64,000 bases of DNA, from assembly GCF_020536995.1 (NCBI RefSeq), contig NC_068367.1, positions 63,639,122 through 63,703,121 of the forward strand, written 5' to 3'. This document shows, piece after piece, positions 1 to 12,752 of the stretch. The notes beneath the pieces were generated by a model. It ran no database searches and had not been told where the DNA came from. It was given only the letters and a program-made list of their open reading frames with translations. The number at the start of each line of letters is the position of its first letter. The first letter of the stretch is position 1. A program made the translations under genes and the position numbers. This stretch comes from Dreissena polymorpha (Eukaryota; Mollusca; Bivalvia; Myida; Dreissenidae).

Positions 1-1297
1 TAGCTCTAAGTATGGAATTAAAGGTAGCCACATCGTTCTTTTGCGCGACATCTAGGTGATTATGTGCGCCATGTTATTTAAGAATTCTGAATTGCACGGG
101 CAAATTACAGTTCAGGCAAGCCCAATTTTGACAATACGGGGTTTTGTTTTGAAATCTGACCTTAAAGTTTGAACAGTTCTTAGAAGATATGCAAGTATAT
201 TTATTGTATGTCAGCAAGTTAATTTTCTATGAAAACGCTATAAAGTTTACTTTTGTGAAATGTAAGTCAAACAAAAAAGATAATTGCAATGGCATCATTT
301 TGTCTTTCTATAAGAATAACAAACTATTTCAATAACATTATGCTGATTTCGTAGGAAATCATTTATGTTGTACCCACAAAGGAACACGGCCCAAAACCTT
401 TTGCGACCTTGCTAGTATTTATCACTACAAAATGTAACAATAAAGATATGTTGCATGTAAGGGGCTTTATCTTAAGATATACTGAACACACGATATTTTA
501 AAGATCGGTCCACTTTTACTTCCTATTGTTTAAACACACAAATCATGTGCAATTTGTTTTAATTGAACGGAACACATTTGTCGATATATTTTTATTGAGT
601 ACATTCAGAAAGCCAAAGAAATTTCGAGAATCAAAATACAAGATAACAAAGTTCATCGTTAAGCGCATAGAGAGTGTTAGAAGGACATGAAACAACTGTG
701 GTAGGTGCATGAAGAAAGGGCTTAAAGGGTGTATGAGCGAATATCACGCCTGTACGATAAGGTGAAAGTGACTTACTTCCTTGATGCATGTGCTTATTGT
801 TTTTGTAATATTTAATTTATTTACACAATCGTTGAGTATTACTCAACACAGATATGTAGAATTGTTTCTTGTAGTTTATGGCTATTTTGGGTGTTGAAGT
901 AAGTATTGTCAGTAGGTATTTCAGTAGGTATATCTCAAGCTTGCCAGACACAGTGTAGTATCAGATAAGTATCAGATAAGAGATTCGCCCTCCGACAATT
1001 AAATCAACTTAGCATTAAACGGTCGCGTATGTGGTTACATATAAACAAACCGGAAGTCCCGAAAGAAAGGTCGCATGCTGTAGGTTTTATAATAAGGTTG
1101 ATTTTTTTATGTACAGAATTTTTTATCTACATTTCAAATTGATAATGTTTTGGTAATAATTTGAATGTAAATATGTAAGCATAGCGAAAACATCATTGCG
1201 ATTAATTGCTTTATAGTTGTCTAGCCTAACTAGCTCAAAAAGGGAGCCCCCATGCGTCTAAACGTCGATGAGTAATTGCTTAGGTATATATATCGCC
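1..1297. other. Gene-free AT-rich stretch
   Basis: I see no open frame with recognisable coding character, no tRNA-like sequence and no strong repeat here. It is ordinary AT-rich intergenic DNA upstream of the foldback element. Confidence 0.6.
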
Positions 1298-1749
1298 CCG
1301 TTAACTTTTGTTTTTGTAAAATATACGGTATTTACTGAAAATAAGCGGATCGTGTTTCGGGCAAAGTTAACGTGTGCATAAACAAAGTACTTCCCTGTTT
1401 GTTCTATATAAAGTGTGCATTGTTAGATGTCGATTTGCACAATGACTTGAGCTATAAATATCGCCCGATTGGTGCAAGAAGGTACCATGTGACATTGAAA
1501 TGAGAAGGCACATGGTACCATTTGTACCAATGGGGCAATTATTTATAGCTAAAATGCAAAGGCTTTTCTAAACATTGTTGTCTCAAATTTGTATTGCGTA
1601 ATTTTCCAACCATGCAGGATGGTGTATTAGAATTTATAATGTAGCTTGGTCACACGGAAGTACTTTATTTATGCACGCGTAAACTATGCCCGAATGGCGA
1701 TCTGCTTATTTTCAGAAAATACCGTATATTTTACAATGAAAGTGTTATC
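1298..1749. mobile_element. Foldback / palindromic MITE-like element
   Basis: A large imperfect palindrome. The left arm near 1311-1395 (around GTAAAATATACGGTATTTAC) is the reverse complement of the right arm near 1649-1737, with about 80 bp per arm at roughly 85% match by eye. A second nested inverted repeat flanks the centre: AGCTATAAATATCGCCCGAT with GGTACCATGTG near 1451-1492, answered by CACATGGTACC and ATTTATAGCT near 1510-1550. The symmetry centre is near 1500. There is no coding capacity, so this fits a non-autonomous foldback or MITE-type DNA element. I cannot define target-site duplications with certainty. Confidence 0.7.
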
Positions 1750-2540
1750 TACTCACAACCAACACTGAAAGGTACTGTGATATTTTACATACACAGTGTT
1801 AATACGGTTCAGTACCCTCTCCGTACTTACTTATAAAAATCTCTGTCATTATCGGTCATTATCCATTAGATGTGGGGCACAAAAAGGAAAACAATTATGA
1901 GATAAGTTATTTAAAATGTTCCGAGCAAGGAACATACGCATCATTATTCTACGAAACTTTTTATGTACCTTGCGATGCGAGCCGAAAATTAATGGGAACA
2001 ATGTTAATCCTTATTTGATCACTTAATGTTACATTTGAAATTTGTTTATATCTACGTAAAATTATCGGTAAATTTCAGTTTAGTGCATTGTCTGATTGAT
2101 CGGCAGTAAGTAAAGTAACACGTGCCTTATATGTTATATAAATTTGTAAAAAAAAACACCACATTAAAGATTATCCGTACTTGTAACCTTTGCCGTTATA
2201 GAAGAAAAATATAGAAAACAAAGCATTATATCTAACATAACAAATAATAGATAAGCAGTTCAATATTTATGATGTTCTTTGATTTGAATTAAATGTAATT
2301 TAAACGAATAAAATATCTATATTAACGTAAACTTGATATAACTGCAGTGTACTGTGTTGATTCATAGTTAAATAACGGAGAGGGTTACTGATACGCTTTT
2401 ACACCGTGACATCATTTATACTTTATCACATCCACCGATAACAAATGTTTTAAAAGTTTATCGCCAATAACTCAATTTGACATTCGCGCTTTATCAATCG
2501 CAATAGATACAATTTTGGTAAAATCAGTTGTCTCTTAATA
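1750..2540. repeat. Non-coding, with a short inverted repeat pair
   Basis: About 25-30 bp near 1793-1830 (TACGGTTCAGTACCCTCTCC) is repeated in inverted orientation near 2370-2400 (ACGGAGAGGGTTACTGATAC). This could be the ends of a degenerate roughly 600-bp MITE. The rest is AT-rich and leads into the C1q pseudogene. Confidence 0.4.
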
Positions 2541-3239
2541 ATGGCGAAGTATGAACCTGACGAAGTTGAATATTCATGTAGTGATCAGCGGGACGTTCTT
2601 ATTGAGAACTTGCCAAAAAGTTTCATGGCTCTAGTCGATAAACTTACTGAGCAGGAAACGAAAATAAAAGAACTTACTAAACGCCAAGATCAAGTTATTG
2701 TTGACAATACGCCATTGATAGATTTGAAAAAGAGTGAGCTAATAAAAGAAGTCGACTACTTGAGGAGTATGGTGTCAACCTTGGAAAGGAGAGTGACACT
2801 ACTGGAGGAAAAACAACAGGCAGGACCAGGTGCTGTTGCATTCTTTGCTACTGTGAGCGACGATATAGGTCACCTCCATGATCGGCAACGAATTTTGTTT
2901 GACAACGTTCTTACAAACACGGGAGATGCCTATAATGAACACAACGGTACCTTTGTGGCTCCAGTTGCGGGATTGTACGTATTTTCAACTACATTGATGT
3001 CCAGCAAAGGATGATATGGGGATTTTCGTCTGATCAGGAATGGGAATGTGATTTGTGTCATATATCCTGACGCTGGTGGAACAAGTAAAAGTTACGATAT
3101 GGCAACATGTTGTAGTGTCCTACACCTAAAGAAGAACGATGACGTTGCAATTGATAGCGGTATAAACGAGTTTAAACGAGGAGGCGTTAATGGAAAGCAT
3201 TATTCCAATTTTTCTGGTTTTTTACTGAAGGCGGATTGA
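2541..3239 (+). pseudogene. Intronless C1q-domain protein gene broken by one in-frame stop
   Basis: One frame of 233 codons from ATG at 2541 to TGA at 3239 encodes a coiled coil (about residues 28-95, with heptad-like LTEQETKIKELTKRQ and LRSMVSTLERRVTLLEE) and then a C1q globular head starting at AVAFFATV and ending at YSNFSGFLLKAD. The frame is continuous except for TGA at 3012-3014. Paralogs in this window have an ordinary residue there, in the stretch between LMS and FRL, and their spacing on both sides is kept. Two things set it apart from the other copies. It has no signal peptide (it starts MAKYEPDEVEYSCSD). It also runs uninterrupted through the place where the other genes carry a phase-1 intron. 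A retrocopy or a separate cytosolic subfamily would both fit. The single lesion suggests a recent pseudogene, a null allele or a sequencing error. A possible poly(A) signal lies near 3900. Confidence 0.8.
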
Positions 3240-5313
3240 CAGGCAAAACAACAGGCTTAATTTAGAATATCAGAAACACACGTTTTAAGTCACATTAAAA
3301 CGAACCATAGCTGTGTGTTGCTGTGATGCTTTTGTATCAAAATTCATGTATACTCTATGGTTTCCAAGATGGAAACGTATTCTATTAAGTAAATTTTAAA
3401 AACAGGTTATATTTCATTGTCAGAGAAAAAACAGAATCTTTTCAAAGTATTGACTTGTAAAAAGTATGAAGCACACTTTTGAAATTTACAAAAACGATTT
3501 AATCCGATGAAGAATTAAAAATTTGGTCCCTTGTTATTTCGTTTACTGACATCTCATATACCTTCATTTGTAATAGTATCACATAATATAAATAATGTTG
3601 TTCACATTTTTTTTACTCTCTGCATTATCAGTTTTCTTATACAATGCAATTCAGCTCTATTAATATTAAACATTAAGTGAGTTTGTATGGTAAATGCTTG
3701 TGTTTTTGTTGTTGAAAAATACTTGAAATATATATAGATATGGTTATAAATGTATGTTGAATGTACGACAATTATATTTATATATCTATCAAGTAGCTGT
3801 ACATGAAATACTTCGTTTATGAAATTCTAAATACTATATGTAAAGCTTTGTATGTATGCATGAAATTTTCTACGTATGTATATAATATTCTACGGAGAAA
3901 ATAAAATCATGCACTGAAAGCAAAAATACAACTTTTATAGAGATTCTTAGTTCCTAATATAGCACTTTGGTTATTTCCAAAAGCAATTTTATAAGCTTAA
4001 AAGCCTTATAATAAATGACATACATAGCAGGGTGGAGCTTTGTGTTCTATGATGATTCATTCATGTATATTAAGAAATAAAATTTTCTATATTTGTCAAT
4101 ATGAAATGCCATTTATTAGTATTTTGCAGCTAGACCTGTGCAGGAGCCTTTTTGTACTATTTAAACGCATTTTTGCTTCCACAAGTAGATATAATCCTTA
4201 TCTCAAACGGTGCTTCGTTCAACAATGATCTACATTTTGTTATAGCAAAATAATGTCTGTTATTGCATAGTTGTATATTTATAAGTGTTTCGTTTCTACA
4301 ACGTTGAACTTATTACTACATTCTATTAATATTAATAAATGCAAAATAGTCAAATCGCGCAGGATTGACTACACAGCATAATTCTCTTGTGAAAGTTTAA
4401 TGTCCACAGTTCATGAAATGTTTTTGCAAACAATGTACCTGGATATGTATGTGTCTGCTTGTTTTATTTGGTTATGTTTGGTAAGAACTGGTCGCAGAAA
4501 AGTCGTATATCTAAGCATTAACTTGATTTGTTTAAGTAGAACTACTTTATAATTTATAAATAACCAATGTTGTAGCATACTGTACATATAATCAGCCACG
4601 CGCACCATTTAAAAACCATTTAAAAACAACATTATTTATAAGAATTGAAGTCAAATAAAAAATGTGGATCAATAATCCTCAACACGAGCCCTTACTGAAA
4701 TAAACAAAGCATCCCAAGTTCTTTATACAAGCGCCTTATTGACGCTGATCTCGCCAAGCGTCCATGCATACCATCCAAGCGTCTCAGGTACTCCATTTCT
4801 TAGCAAACATGTATAGCCCGTCGACCGGTCGCATCACTAAAAACGCGTGCTTTTTACCTCGTGATCAGGATCAAAGGTGAGCGTGAAACTGAAATAATAT
4901 ATTATACGCAAAATTAAAGCGCCGATTGTTATGCAGTTGTTCGTTATCGTGTAGTCTGGGTAGAATTCCGTAGAAACGTTAATGAAAAGCATATCTGGAT
5001 TCCGTGGGCATGTTGTAAAAAAGCATAATCTAAACTTGAAAGGTGTGTCCTCTTATGTACATATACTATATGAAATGTGATCTTACTTGTACATAGGAGT
5101 AATTAAACCATTTATGTTATACGATATTTGTAGTAACAATATGTGCACTTAAAGAATATGTGAACATTGTTTTTAAAGTTTAATGGCATTTCGTCAAAAC
5201 TTTCATTCACAAATACCAATACACATGGCAAAGCAAACATTTAGTAATGTATCAAACATAACACATATTAAGCAAGTTATTGATATTACAAATAACAAAT
5301 TGAAAGTAAACAG
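3240..5313. other. Gene-free stretch
   Basis: AT-rich DNA holding the presumed 3' flank of the C1q pseudogene. The short open frames present (for example near 4040-4228 and 4411-4608) have no recognisable domain and look random. Confidence 0.55.
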
Positions 5314-5650
5314 CTACTTTTCTGAAGTAATGCAGGCCACAATGTATAGCATAAGAGCCATTATGGAATGAGGCAGGTTATGAATGTTAATTGCTAAGTA
5401 CCACCTTATTATCATAGGACGCCATCGCATTCCAAATGTGGCAGCACTGACTGCTTTCAACTGTTGGATCCAGAACAGGCGTTGACATGATTTAGAATCT
5501 GGATATGACAGTACAATCTCCTTTTCGCACAACGGCATAAGGTCCCTCATTTCCGCTGAATGTAACGTACCCATTTAAATACCTTCTCTGCCAATTAGCC
5601 TTTTAATTTGCCGTTCTATCCTGCCTACGTCACATTGCAAGGACATTGCA
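5314..5650 (-). pseudogene. P-element / THAP9-like transposase relic
   Basis: The minus-strand frame ending near 5314 and starting near 5574 reads MRDLMPLCEKEIVLSYPDSK, then RLFWIQQLKAVSAATFGMRW and RPMIIRWYLAI. The block 'PDS...FWxQQ...xMRWxPMIIRW.L' is the pattern I know from P-element/THAP9-type transposases of animals, where it reads roughly 'FWEQQ...GMRWHPxxIRWCL'. Upstream (higher coordinates) the translation continues as ERQIKRLIGREG before a stop, so the similarity probably starts near 5650. Only a fragment of a normally 500-900 residue protein is left. No terminal inverted repeats were recognised, and the catalytic acidic residues are outside the fragment. The call rests on motif memory, not on a search. 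Confidence 0.55.
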
Positions 5651-7662
5651 AGGACCTTATTTTTTGCTTTGCTGCTGTAGATTTTAAAGGAGAAGTTAAC
5701 GAGGCATGTCAGCATGTTTGTATATTGATTTCGTAAAGTCCATATACATGGCTAACAATTTTTATATGAGGCCTGCGTTTTTCTCGTAGACACTTTCGAT
5801 ATTTTTCATAAAATGCGATGTTGAGAGAAGTATCATCAGCGCGGTTCTACCTTATAAAGTCATCCTCATCGAGCAGGAAACCATCTTAAAGTGAAGTTGG
5901 GGGTGATTCATATAGTTCCTGTCGAGATCCCCATAACTCAGTCGCCTACTCCTAGGTATGGCAAAACTGCAAACACAAATGAGCATGTTAGATGTGTCAT
6001 TTGCTATTCTATATTTAGATAACAAATAAAAAGACCTAATGGAATTTATGAAGAAGGCATAAATCAACCAAAATATTTACATGCATTTGATAATGCTTCA
6101 TGTTCTTTGTTTCAGCATTTCACACCGATAACATTCAGATTGTTCAATGGACTTGTAACTGCATGTTGAAATAATGGTAATTTCTACATAATATATAACA
6201 TACTACTGCAGTTGTCGTCTCGAACATACAGTTACCTGTAAAATAGGATTAACTTCTGTTACATGAAAGTAACATTGTAACTCAAAAATACTTCCATAAA
6301 ACAGAATTCTTTTCATCTGAATCCACCAATTACAACACACAATACCTGGGAATAAGACAAAATTTTAATATTACCCAAGCTAAGACACCTTATTTTATTA
6401 CCTTTCATAGACATATATTATAAATTGATTAACAAGCACCTGTTTAAAATACAATTTTTAGATTTAATATTTTTTGTTCATCTTATTAAAATTAAATTAT
6501 ATAATTATTTCATTAAGTTTAAAATGAGTCGTGTATGAAATCGAAATTGATAAATTACATTATATATTAAATTATCAATTAATTAACTCCATAACTTATT
6601 ACACTAAATCATTGTTTTCTAATTAAGCACTTTTTTCAACGGTTTAACTACTTAGAATAACCCAACAATTATTTATACTATTTATTTCTAACAATTCACT
6701 CTTATTTACAAAAGAAATATTGTTGTTTCCAATGAAGACCAATTATAAATGTTTTTTATGCAAAGTTGATTATTTTGGGAGGGCTAATCTTATCTGATAC
6801 CAAACTGTGTCTGCCATAATCAACTTGAGATATATCCACTGATAAGGCATATTTCAACACCCATATGACAATAGACTAGAAGGCATAATTGGCAGCCCTG
6901 TATGGAATGAAACACAATATTGGTAACTGGTGTCAATTTGATATCTTCCTTGGGTGGATTTTATGGATATTTGGGAAAGTTTTGGAAGGAAGAAATGAAC
7001 CTTTCTCTGATTGACCTTGTATTAAATCCAGATAATTTTCTGAGATATGCTAAGTTTTTCATTGTTTATGAACCAATATTAATGAGGCACTTAACCATCA
7101 TCATATTATACTAAAATAACTTTATTGTAATTAACATGCACAGCTTGAATTTGAGCTTTAACTCTATTCTAATACTAACCATAACACTTGTCAACTGTCA
7201 TCAAATGCTTGAAATCAAGCACTTTCGATATATCTCTCGTCTCGAGTCGCAAGCCTTTGTCCATTTCCATTTCTATATAACCAATTTATCTTTTTATTCA
7301 TTTTTGTATAATGTCAATAATCTTGGGTAATATTTCTTTATAAAAAAGCAAGTTTAACACAGTTTTTCAATTATACTATCATTGTCCCTTATTCACGCAA
7401 CTGCAAAATAAGTTTAATAAAGTCCGTAGTAATTGTCTTATGTTGAGGAATTTCACTAAGCAAATGTGAGCAAAATCGGTATAGCTTAAATCATTCAAAA
7501 TATGGGAGTTTTTTTCGATAGACAAAATAAATAATGGCAAGTATGTGAAAAAAGGCGTAATTTAAAACTTGTACAATTTGATTGTTTAACGGAACATCAT
7601 TATGAAAATATGGGAAACCATAAAATTAAATTAGCAATTTTTTAATAAAACCATGATCCATA
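5651..7662. other. Gene-free stretch
   Basis: Strongly AT-rich, especially 6400-6700. I see no coding, tRNA-like or repeat structure that I can support. Confidence 0.55.
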
Positions 7663-7812
7663 GTAAGGACAGTTTCAATTATTGCCGGTTCGTAATTATC
7701 TTCCTTGTGCGACGTCATTCAAGGATAATCGATTGTATCGATTGAAAGCGAGAACATAGATCTAGCATGACAATGTTTGTTTTCAACGATGTAAATGGAC
7801 TCAACATATGTA
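7663..7812 (+). repeat. Dispersed repeat, copy 1 of about 150 bp
   Basis: This matches 11438-11587 in direct orientation. Shared landmarks are TTATTGCCGGTTC, ATCGATTGTATCGA, AAGCGAGAACA and GATGTAAATGGACTCAACAT. Identity is about 80-85% by eye with a few small indels. No coding frame is conserved, so it is probably a fragment of a dispersed element. Confidence 0.75.
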
Positions 7813-10800
7813 CGAAAAGGTTTGTACTAACCTAATTGTCAATAATGTTTTATTAAACTTATGCAATTTTGATATTTGGTTTATAATGCTGATAAAGCAG
7901 CGGTATTGTTCATGTCTGGTATATGTTTTCGCGATGCCGGATCATTCAAACACACGATTTTTTACTGAAACAAATCCTGTTCAGGAACGTCGGTATCGAT
8001 ACAACAGAAGGAAACATTGCCTTATTTCATGTTTCATGATTAAAAATACTATGACCTCATCAACAAAATATATTCACATTTTGGATATTTATATTTTGAA
8101 GTAACTAATAGGCACTCAAACCTTGCTTTTGTACCAATGGTGCATTTGTTTTAATTGAAAGCGAACGGCATCCAATGTAACATCTATAAGTTTGTTAAAA
8201 AGCTATTTGTTTGATTAGAAATTGTACATTATTATACCGCATTGTGCATTTATCTGTAAAATATCCGCCAATAGGAAGGTTATGAAAAAAGAATTTTTAT
8301 CAACAGATGAATGGCCACAAATATGTTGCCAAGAGTTACACAGCCACATCAAAATCAGACTCAAAACCAAATGGATCGTAAGTCCATGACATTACAATAT
8401 CACTCTAGAAGAAGCCAATGGTAAATTGTGTAGTAAATTGATTTGTTTAAAAACATTTATGAACATTCAATACATATATCAAACATATTTTTAATAAATT
8501 GGATAAAACACATCCAATTTGTTAATCACGTTTGTGGAATTCATAATGCTGATTTCAATGATTTAAAATAAAGGTTAAATTGTTATCAACTTGTACATGT
8601 TTTAATTATTAGATCTTCATGCACTTTCAGTCAAACATGATCAGTTGTGTTCCTAAATGTTGAACCACTAGCTTCGTACTGATAGACGGTCATGGGCTGT
8701 CCAGTATCAGACATTTCTAGCTTATGGTGAACCACTTCGAGCTGTTTGGTTTAATAAAATATGAAGCTGAGGGAAATCTTGTGGAACGTGCAATGTAGAA
8801 TATATTTTTCCACATATTTGATTCTGTCATTCCGTTTTTTCTGTTTTGGACAACTAATCAAATTTGGACGTTGTGTTCATAGCTCACTCTTTTTCAAGAC
8901 CCAATTATATCATGTCTTTGCGACTCTGAACATGAGACCCATTTCTTTAACAACCATGCAAGATGGTTTAATTTATGACAATTTTTATACAAAATTAAGT
9001 AATCATTTAAGGGGTGTTGCGGCAGTTTATTTTACCGAGGATATAGTTATAGCAACACCGATGATGCTATTATCACAACTCAATAATTTTGTTATCAGTA
9101 TCATCAGAAATGACCCAGTTGGTTCATAATACAATTGTCAGTGGTTCGATCCCAGGTGGGGTTAACTTTTGTTATACTTCTTTTTCTTTCTTTAATTTAA
9201 TTATTATTTCATCATGGAGCTCTTTAGTCCTGTTGTTTACATTTATTAATTTAAAGCATTTAATAACAAACTTCAAAACATGCCGAAATATGTGAACAAG
9301 TACATGTAAGTTGTTAATGATTAAGGTCGAGTTTGATACTGCATGGTATTATGTTTGTGATTAAATATTGTTTTTTTTTATAAATGTCTTTTGGTAATCT
9401 GTTGTGATCCCAGTTAAGATTGTAAACAATGTCTAATGTTTATGGATATTTCTAAAAATCTATGTACCGGTACTTGGGTTTTGCCTAATTGCTGTATTTT
9501 ATGAAAGTTGACGTAGACGGTAGGGATAGTTTAAACAAAACATCTCTGTTAAAAGTGCGGTGACCCCCTTTATTTATTTGTGTTTTATGATGACAATACG
9601 TAGACAGAACAATTTTAAATTCCATTTATGTGGTTACAATAGTACAAAATGACGTTTTTCGGGGTGACATAAAAATTATAAAAATTATTCTTGTTTAAAT
9701 TTTACTTGTGTACTCCATTCTATTGATAGTGTGTGGTTTACTAAAATGATGTATGATGTATCTTAGCTTATATAATATCTACATGTTGCCAATGTCATAG
9801 GTTATTAATTATTTTACGCAATAAGAGATTTTTCAGTTTTATTGAAAAAGTACATGTTATATAATGGTGAATAAAATCAAAACAAGGCCGGCGACCCTAT
9901 GTTTTTATTTCATTTTTCATATAGTATTTGTATATATAACTTAAATATAAATTATGGACAAAATCTATTAAATGGAAAAAAATCTGCAAAACTGCAGCTA
10001 CACACCTTCAGTTGGTATTTTCAGTTGGTTTTGCTTCTTCGAAAGTTTTATAACATTGTATTAATATTCTACAAAAGTACAATGTACAACAGGGTCCAGA
10101 TGACCATTAAATCTTTCAAAAACAGCTATTTCAAAGAAAGCATTTTAACTTACATTTGAATCAATGGGATATGATATGATATATGCTACAGATGGGCGTA
10201 ATCCTTGGAGTAAAAACAATTTATAAACAATTATATAAGCTTTATTACAACAGAAATATGTTAAGATGAGCACAACCATTTTTTCAACTCTGTAATTTAT
10301 CATCTCACTAGTAGTTGAGGTAAAAACATCCATAGGGATACAGCTGCAATTTGTTTTTAAAGGCAGGTTTTAAGCACTAAAATTCCTTTACAAAAATTAT
10401 GTAACCTATACAATATACAATATTGATCATATTTAGATCAAACCATCTTTAGAAAAACTAACATTGGAGATCTTATGACATTGACAGCTTAAATTTAAAG
10501 CATTCCTGAGATTTGCGGTTATCATTATGGTACCTGAATATGTCCTGGATCTATTCAGGCCACCAATGTTAATGTACTCGCATATATTTATTATAAAACT
10601 ATGAGTCTTTATAGTGAACTCATATTTTAATTAAACAAGCAAATCTTGTGACAATCACATTCGTGTATTATTGTGCTTTCTATCTTTTTTCCCCCATCTG
10701 GTTAAACCTTGGTACAACGGTGTTGTAAACAAAGCATTCCGGATAAATTTATCCCACTTATTATCCAGGGCTTTATGCTGCTGATATAAAGCCATTATGA

Positions 10801-11437
10801 GTATGTTCCCAAAGGCAAAACAAACATTTTTACACCACTCCAGACGTTCAGTCAAAGAATCCCCAATGAACAGTTTCAGTTTTGAAAGTTTAGCAAGAAA
10901 GAAATTTCAGTGTGAAAAGAAGTCGTACGTTTTATTACTACTTCCCCTGATTAGTTTTTATTCACATCATTTCTTATGAATAAAATTTCCAAAAAATTTA
11001 TTAAGTTTTACTTATACTTACTATTTTTCCAAATAGAGGTGAATGGACACATCAATTCCCATTTTCAATGGTGAAGGTCATGTTGCCAAAGTGGTAAAAA
11101 ACGCTCAAATTATTTGCCCATGATCAATACTATTTAAATATTTACGATCAAAGTTTAGTGGTAACAGTACGAGATTTGTCTTGCGACACACCAGGTTATT
11201 TAATGGTATGTTTAATCTATTTTCACACTTCAACGAACTTAAAAGAAATATGCGTCGATACAATATCATAATGAAATATTTGTGCAACTTACGCATATAT
11301 AGTGCAAGAGACGTTGATATTATCAGCGACACTTTACAGTTTTCTCTCTGGCGGATTTTCATCACCTAATTACGTCTCATCCGGCTACGGGATACAACTC
11401 TAACACAACTAAATGCGAATTACTGAAATGGTCTTTT
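7813..11437. other. Gene-free stretch with weak SINE-like signal
   Basis: Mostly AT-rich and non-coding. A 122-codon open frame at 8761-9129 has no domain I recognise and looks like chance. A Pol III B-box-like sequence, GGTTCGATCCC, lies at about 9143-9153. It has only a poor A-box-like match upstream, so a degraded tRNA-derived SINE is possible but weak. Confidence 0.45.
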
Positions 11438-11587
11438 AGACCCTTTCGGTTATTGCCGGTTCATTATAATCTCCCCTGTGTGACGCCAATCGAAGATTAT
11501 CGATTGTATCGACTATAAGCGAGAACAGAGATCTTGTTTGACAAAGTTTGTTTTTGACGATGTAAATGGACTCAACATTCAAGTATG
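11438..11587 (+). repeat. Dispersed repeat, copy 2 of about 150 bp
   Basis: Direct-orientation partner of 7663-7812, with the same ordered landmarks ending in GATGTAAATGGACTCAACAT. The two copies lie 3.8 kb apart with unrelated sequence between them, so this is a dispersed rather than a tandem repeat. Confidence 0.75.
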
Positions 11588-11639
11588 TGCATTTAATTCT
11601 GTTTTCGATTTACACAAATAAAATAAGAGCAAATACAAA

Positions 11640-11880
11640 CGTGGGGGAGATCATGATGCGAGGTTGCCAGATTACGATGTGAGATCGCTATATTTATGTC
11701 GACTATTCGCATCGTGTTTTTGCAATGTGGAAAACCAATGACGAGAACACGGGGTCACGATGTGATGACAACGTTTACGTTTTAAAGATCTTAATGTAAC
11801 TATTGTGATCTTGCATGCCGATCTCGCGTTCTCGCATCGCGATTTCGCTCCTTTTTATAGTGTTTTTGCGATCATGTCCC
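11640..11880. other. GC-richer patch with repeated GATC/CGATG words
   Basis: A locally GC-enriched non-coding stretch with recurring words such as GAGATC, CGATGTGA, GATCTTGCATGCCGATCTCG and CTCGCATCGCGATTTCG. It looks like a fragment of a simple-motif repeat or satellite-like element. I cannot define a clean period. Confidence 0.35.
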
Positions 11881-11929
11881 TGTAATTCAGATATTGACAA
11901 TACGAAACAACGAGTGGACAGTAGTTCAA

Positions 11930-12015
11930 AGTATAACTTACTTTTGCGTTAGGGTTAGAACATCCGCCTTTAATAGAGAGGAACCAGGTTCGATCCCCAT
12001 ACAAGAGTGTTTAAT
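11930..12015 (+). repeat. tRNA-like SINE head (degenerate)
   Basis: GCGTTAGGGTTAGAACATCC resembles a tRNA D-arm / A box. GGTTCGATCCC about 45 bases further on is a good B box. The sequence between does not fold into a convincing anticodon arm. This is most likely a decayed tRNA-derived SINE. Confidence 0.4.
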
Positions 12016-12489
12016 ATTTGCAATATATTTTGCAACGAATTCAGGTAGAGCGATATCAATCATTTTACATATAAATATTACAATATTTATACAATTGTGG
12101 TAAAACACCAAGAGGTTTGGCGAAATAATAATCATCCTGTAACATATTGAAAAGTCCTTGTCTTTTTGTCAGGATTTTCACACGAAATTCGTTTAGTCCG
12201 ATATGAGTTGAATTATTAATATTCAAGTACTTTTAAAGCTTCTATAACGCTCAAAATCAGCGAAAATACATATGCGAGTTCTCCCAAAGATCGATGCCCC
12301 GTCTCGAACCTGAAAGAATCCGCCTTTTCCATCCATTGCGTGATTGAGGGCATTGTTTAAATGTGTTATCAATGTTCTTTCCGTAGTCTCACTCGTTTAC
12401 GTATTACATTGTTCCTCTATTTGACATGATATATATATGAGATCCACACGTAGGCTTTCACGGTCGCGCTCAAGCTAATCATTCTTACT

Positions 12490-12752
12490 TGAGGCCTATA
12501 CAGCCGCTATGTCAGCGCCCTCGGAGATGTGTTCGAGTATCGAAATGCGCTCGACAATAATGTTTATTGGATCGATTTTATGTCTATGTCCAATGTCGTC
12601 AAACATTGGTCTTATCCAATATTTTAACCTGTGTTCGATTGCAGTTCGCTCTTCTTATGACCTCATGACGTCCTGTAGTGTTGATTGCGATCCTGTATCC
12701 GTCGGTGCCTTGCAGGGTTCCATCACCGATTTTGTTACACCAAGTTAGTCAC
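12490..12752 (-). pseudogene. Unrecognised coding-like relic
   Basis: On the minus strand a GC-richer segment reads, in one frame, a short piece starting MEPCKAPTDTGSQSTLQDVM. After a TAA comes a longer stretch including EERTAIEHRLKYWIRPMFDD and HKIDPINIIVERISILEH before another stop. The residue mix (E/K/R/I/L-rich, helical) is more protein-like than the surroundings, but I recognise no family. It could be a broken exon of a host gene or a transposon fragment. Overlapping plus-strand frames look like shadows. Confidence 0.3.

Noticed and set aside
3012-3014. TGA in the intronless C1q gene read as selenocysteine
   Set aside because: Paralogs do not have Cys at this position and I saw no SECIS-like reason to expect recoding, so a nonsense change is simpler.
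8761-9129. 122-codon plus-strand frame
   Set aside because: No recognisable family; it ends in a SINE-like B box and shows no repeat of any conserved motif.
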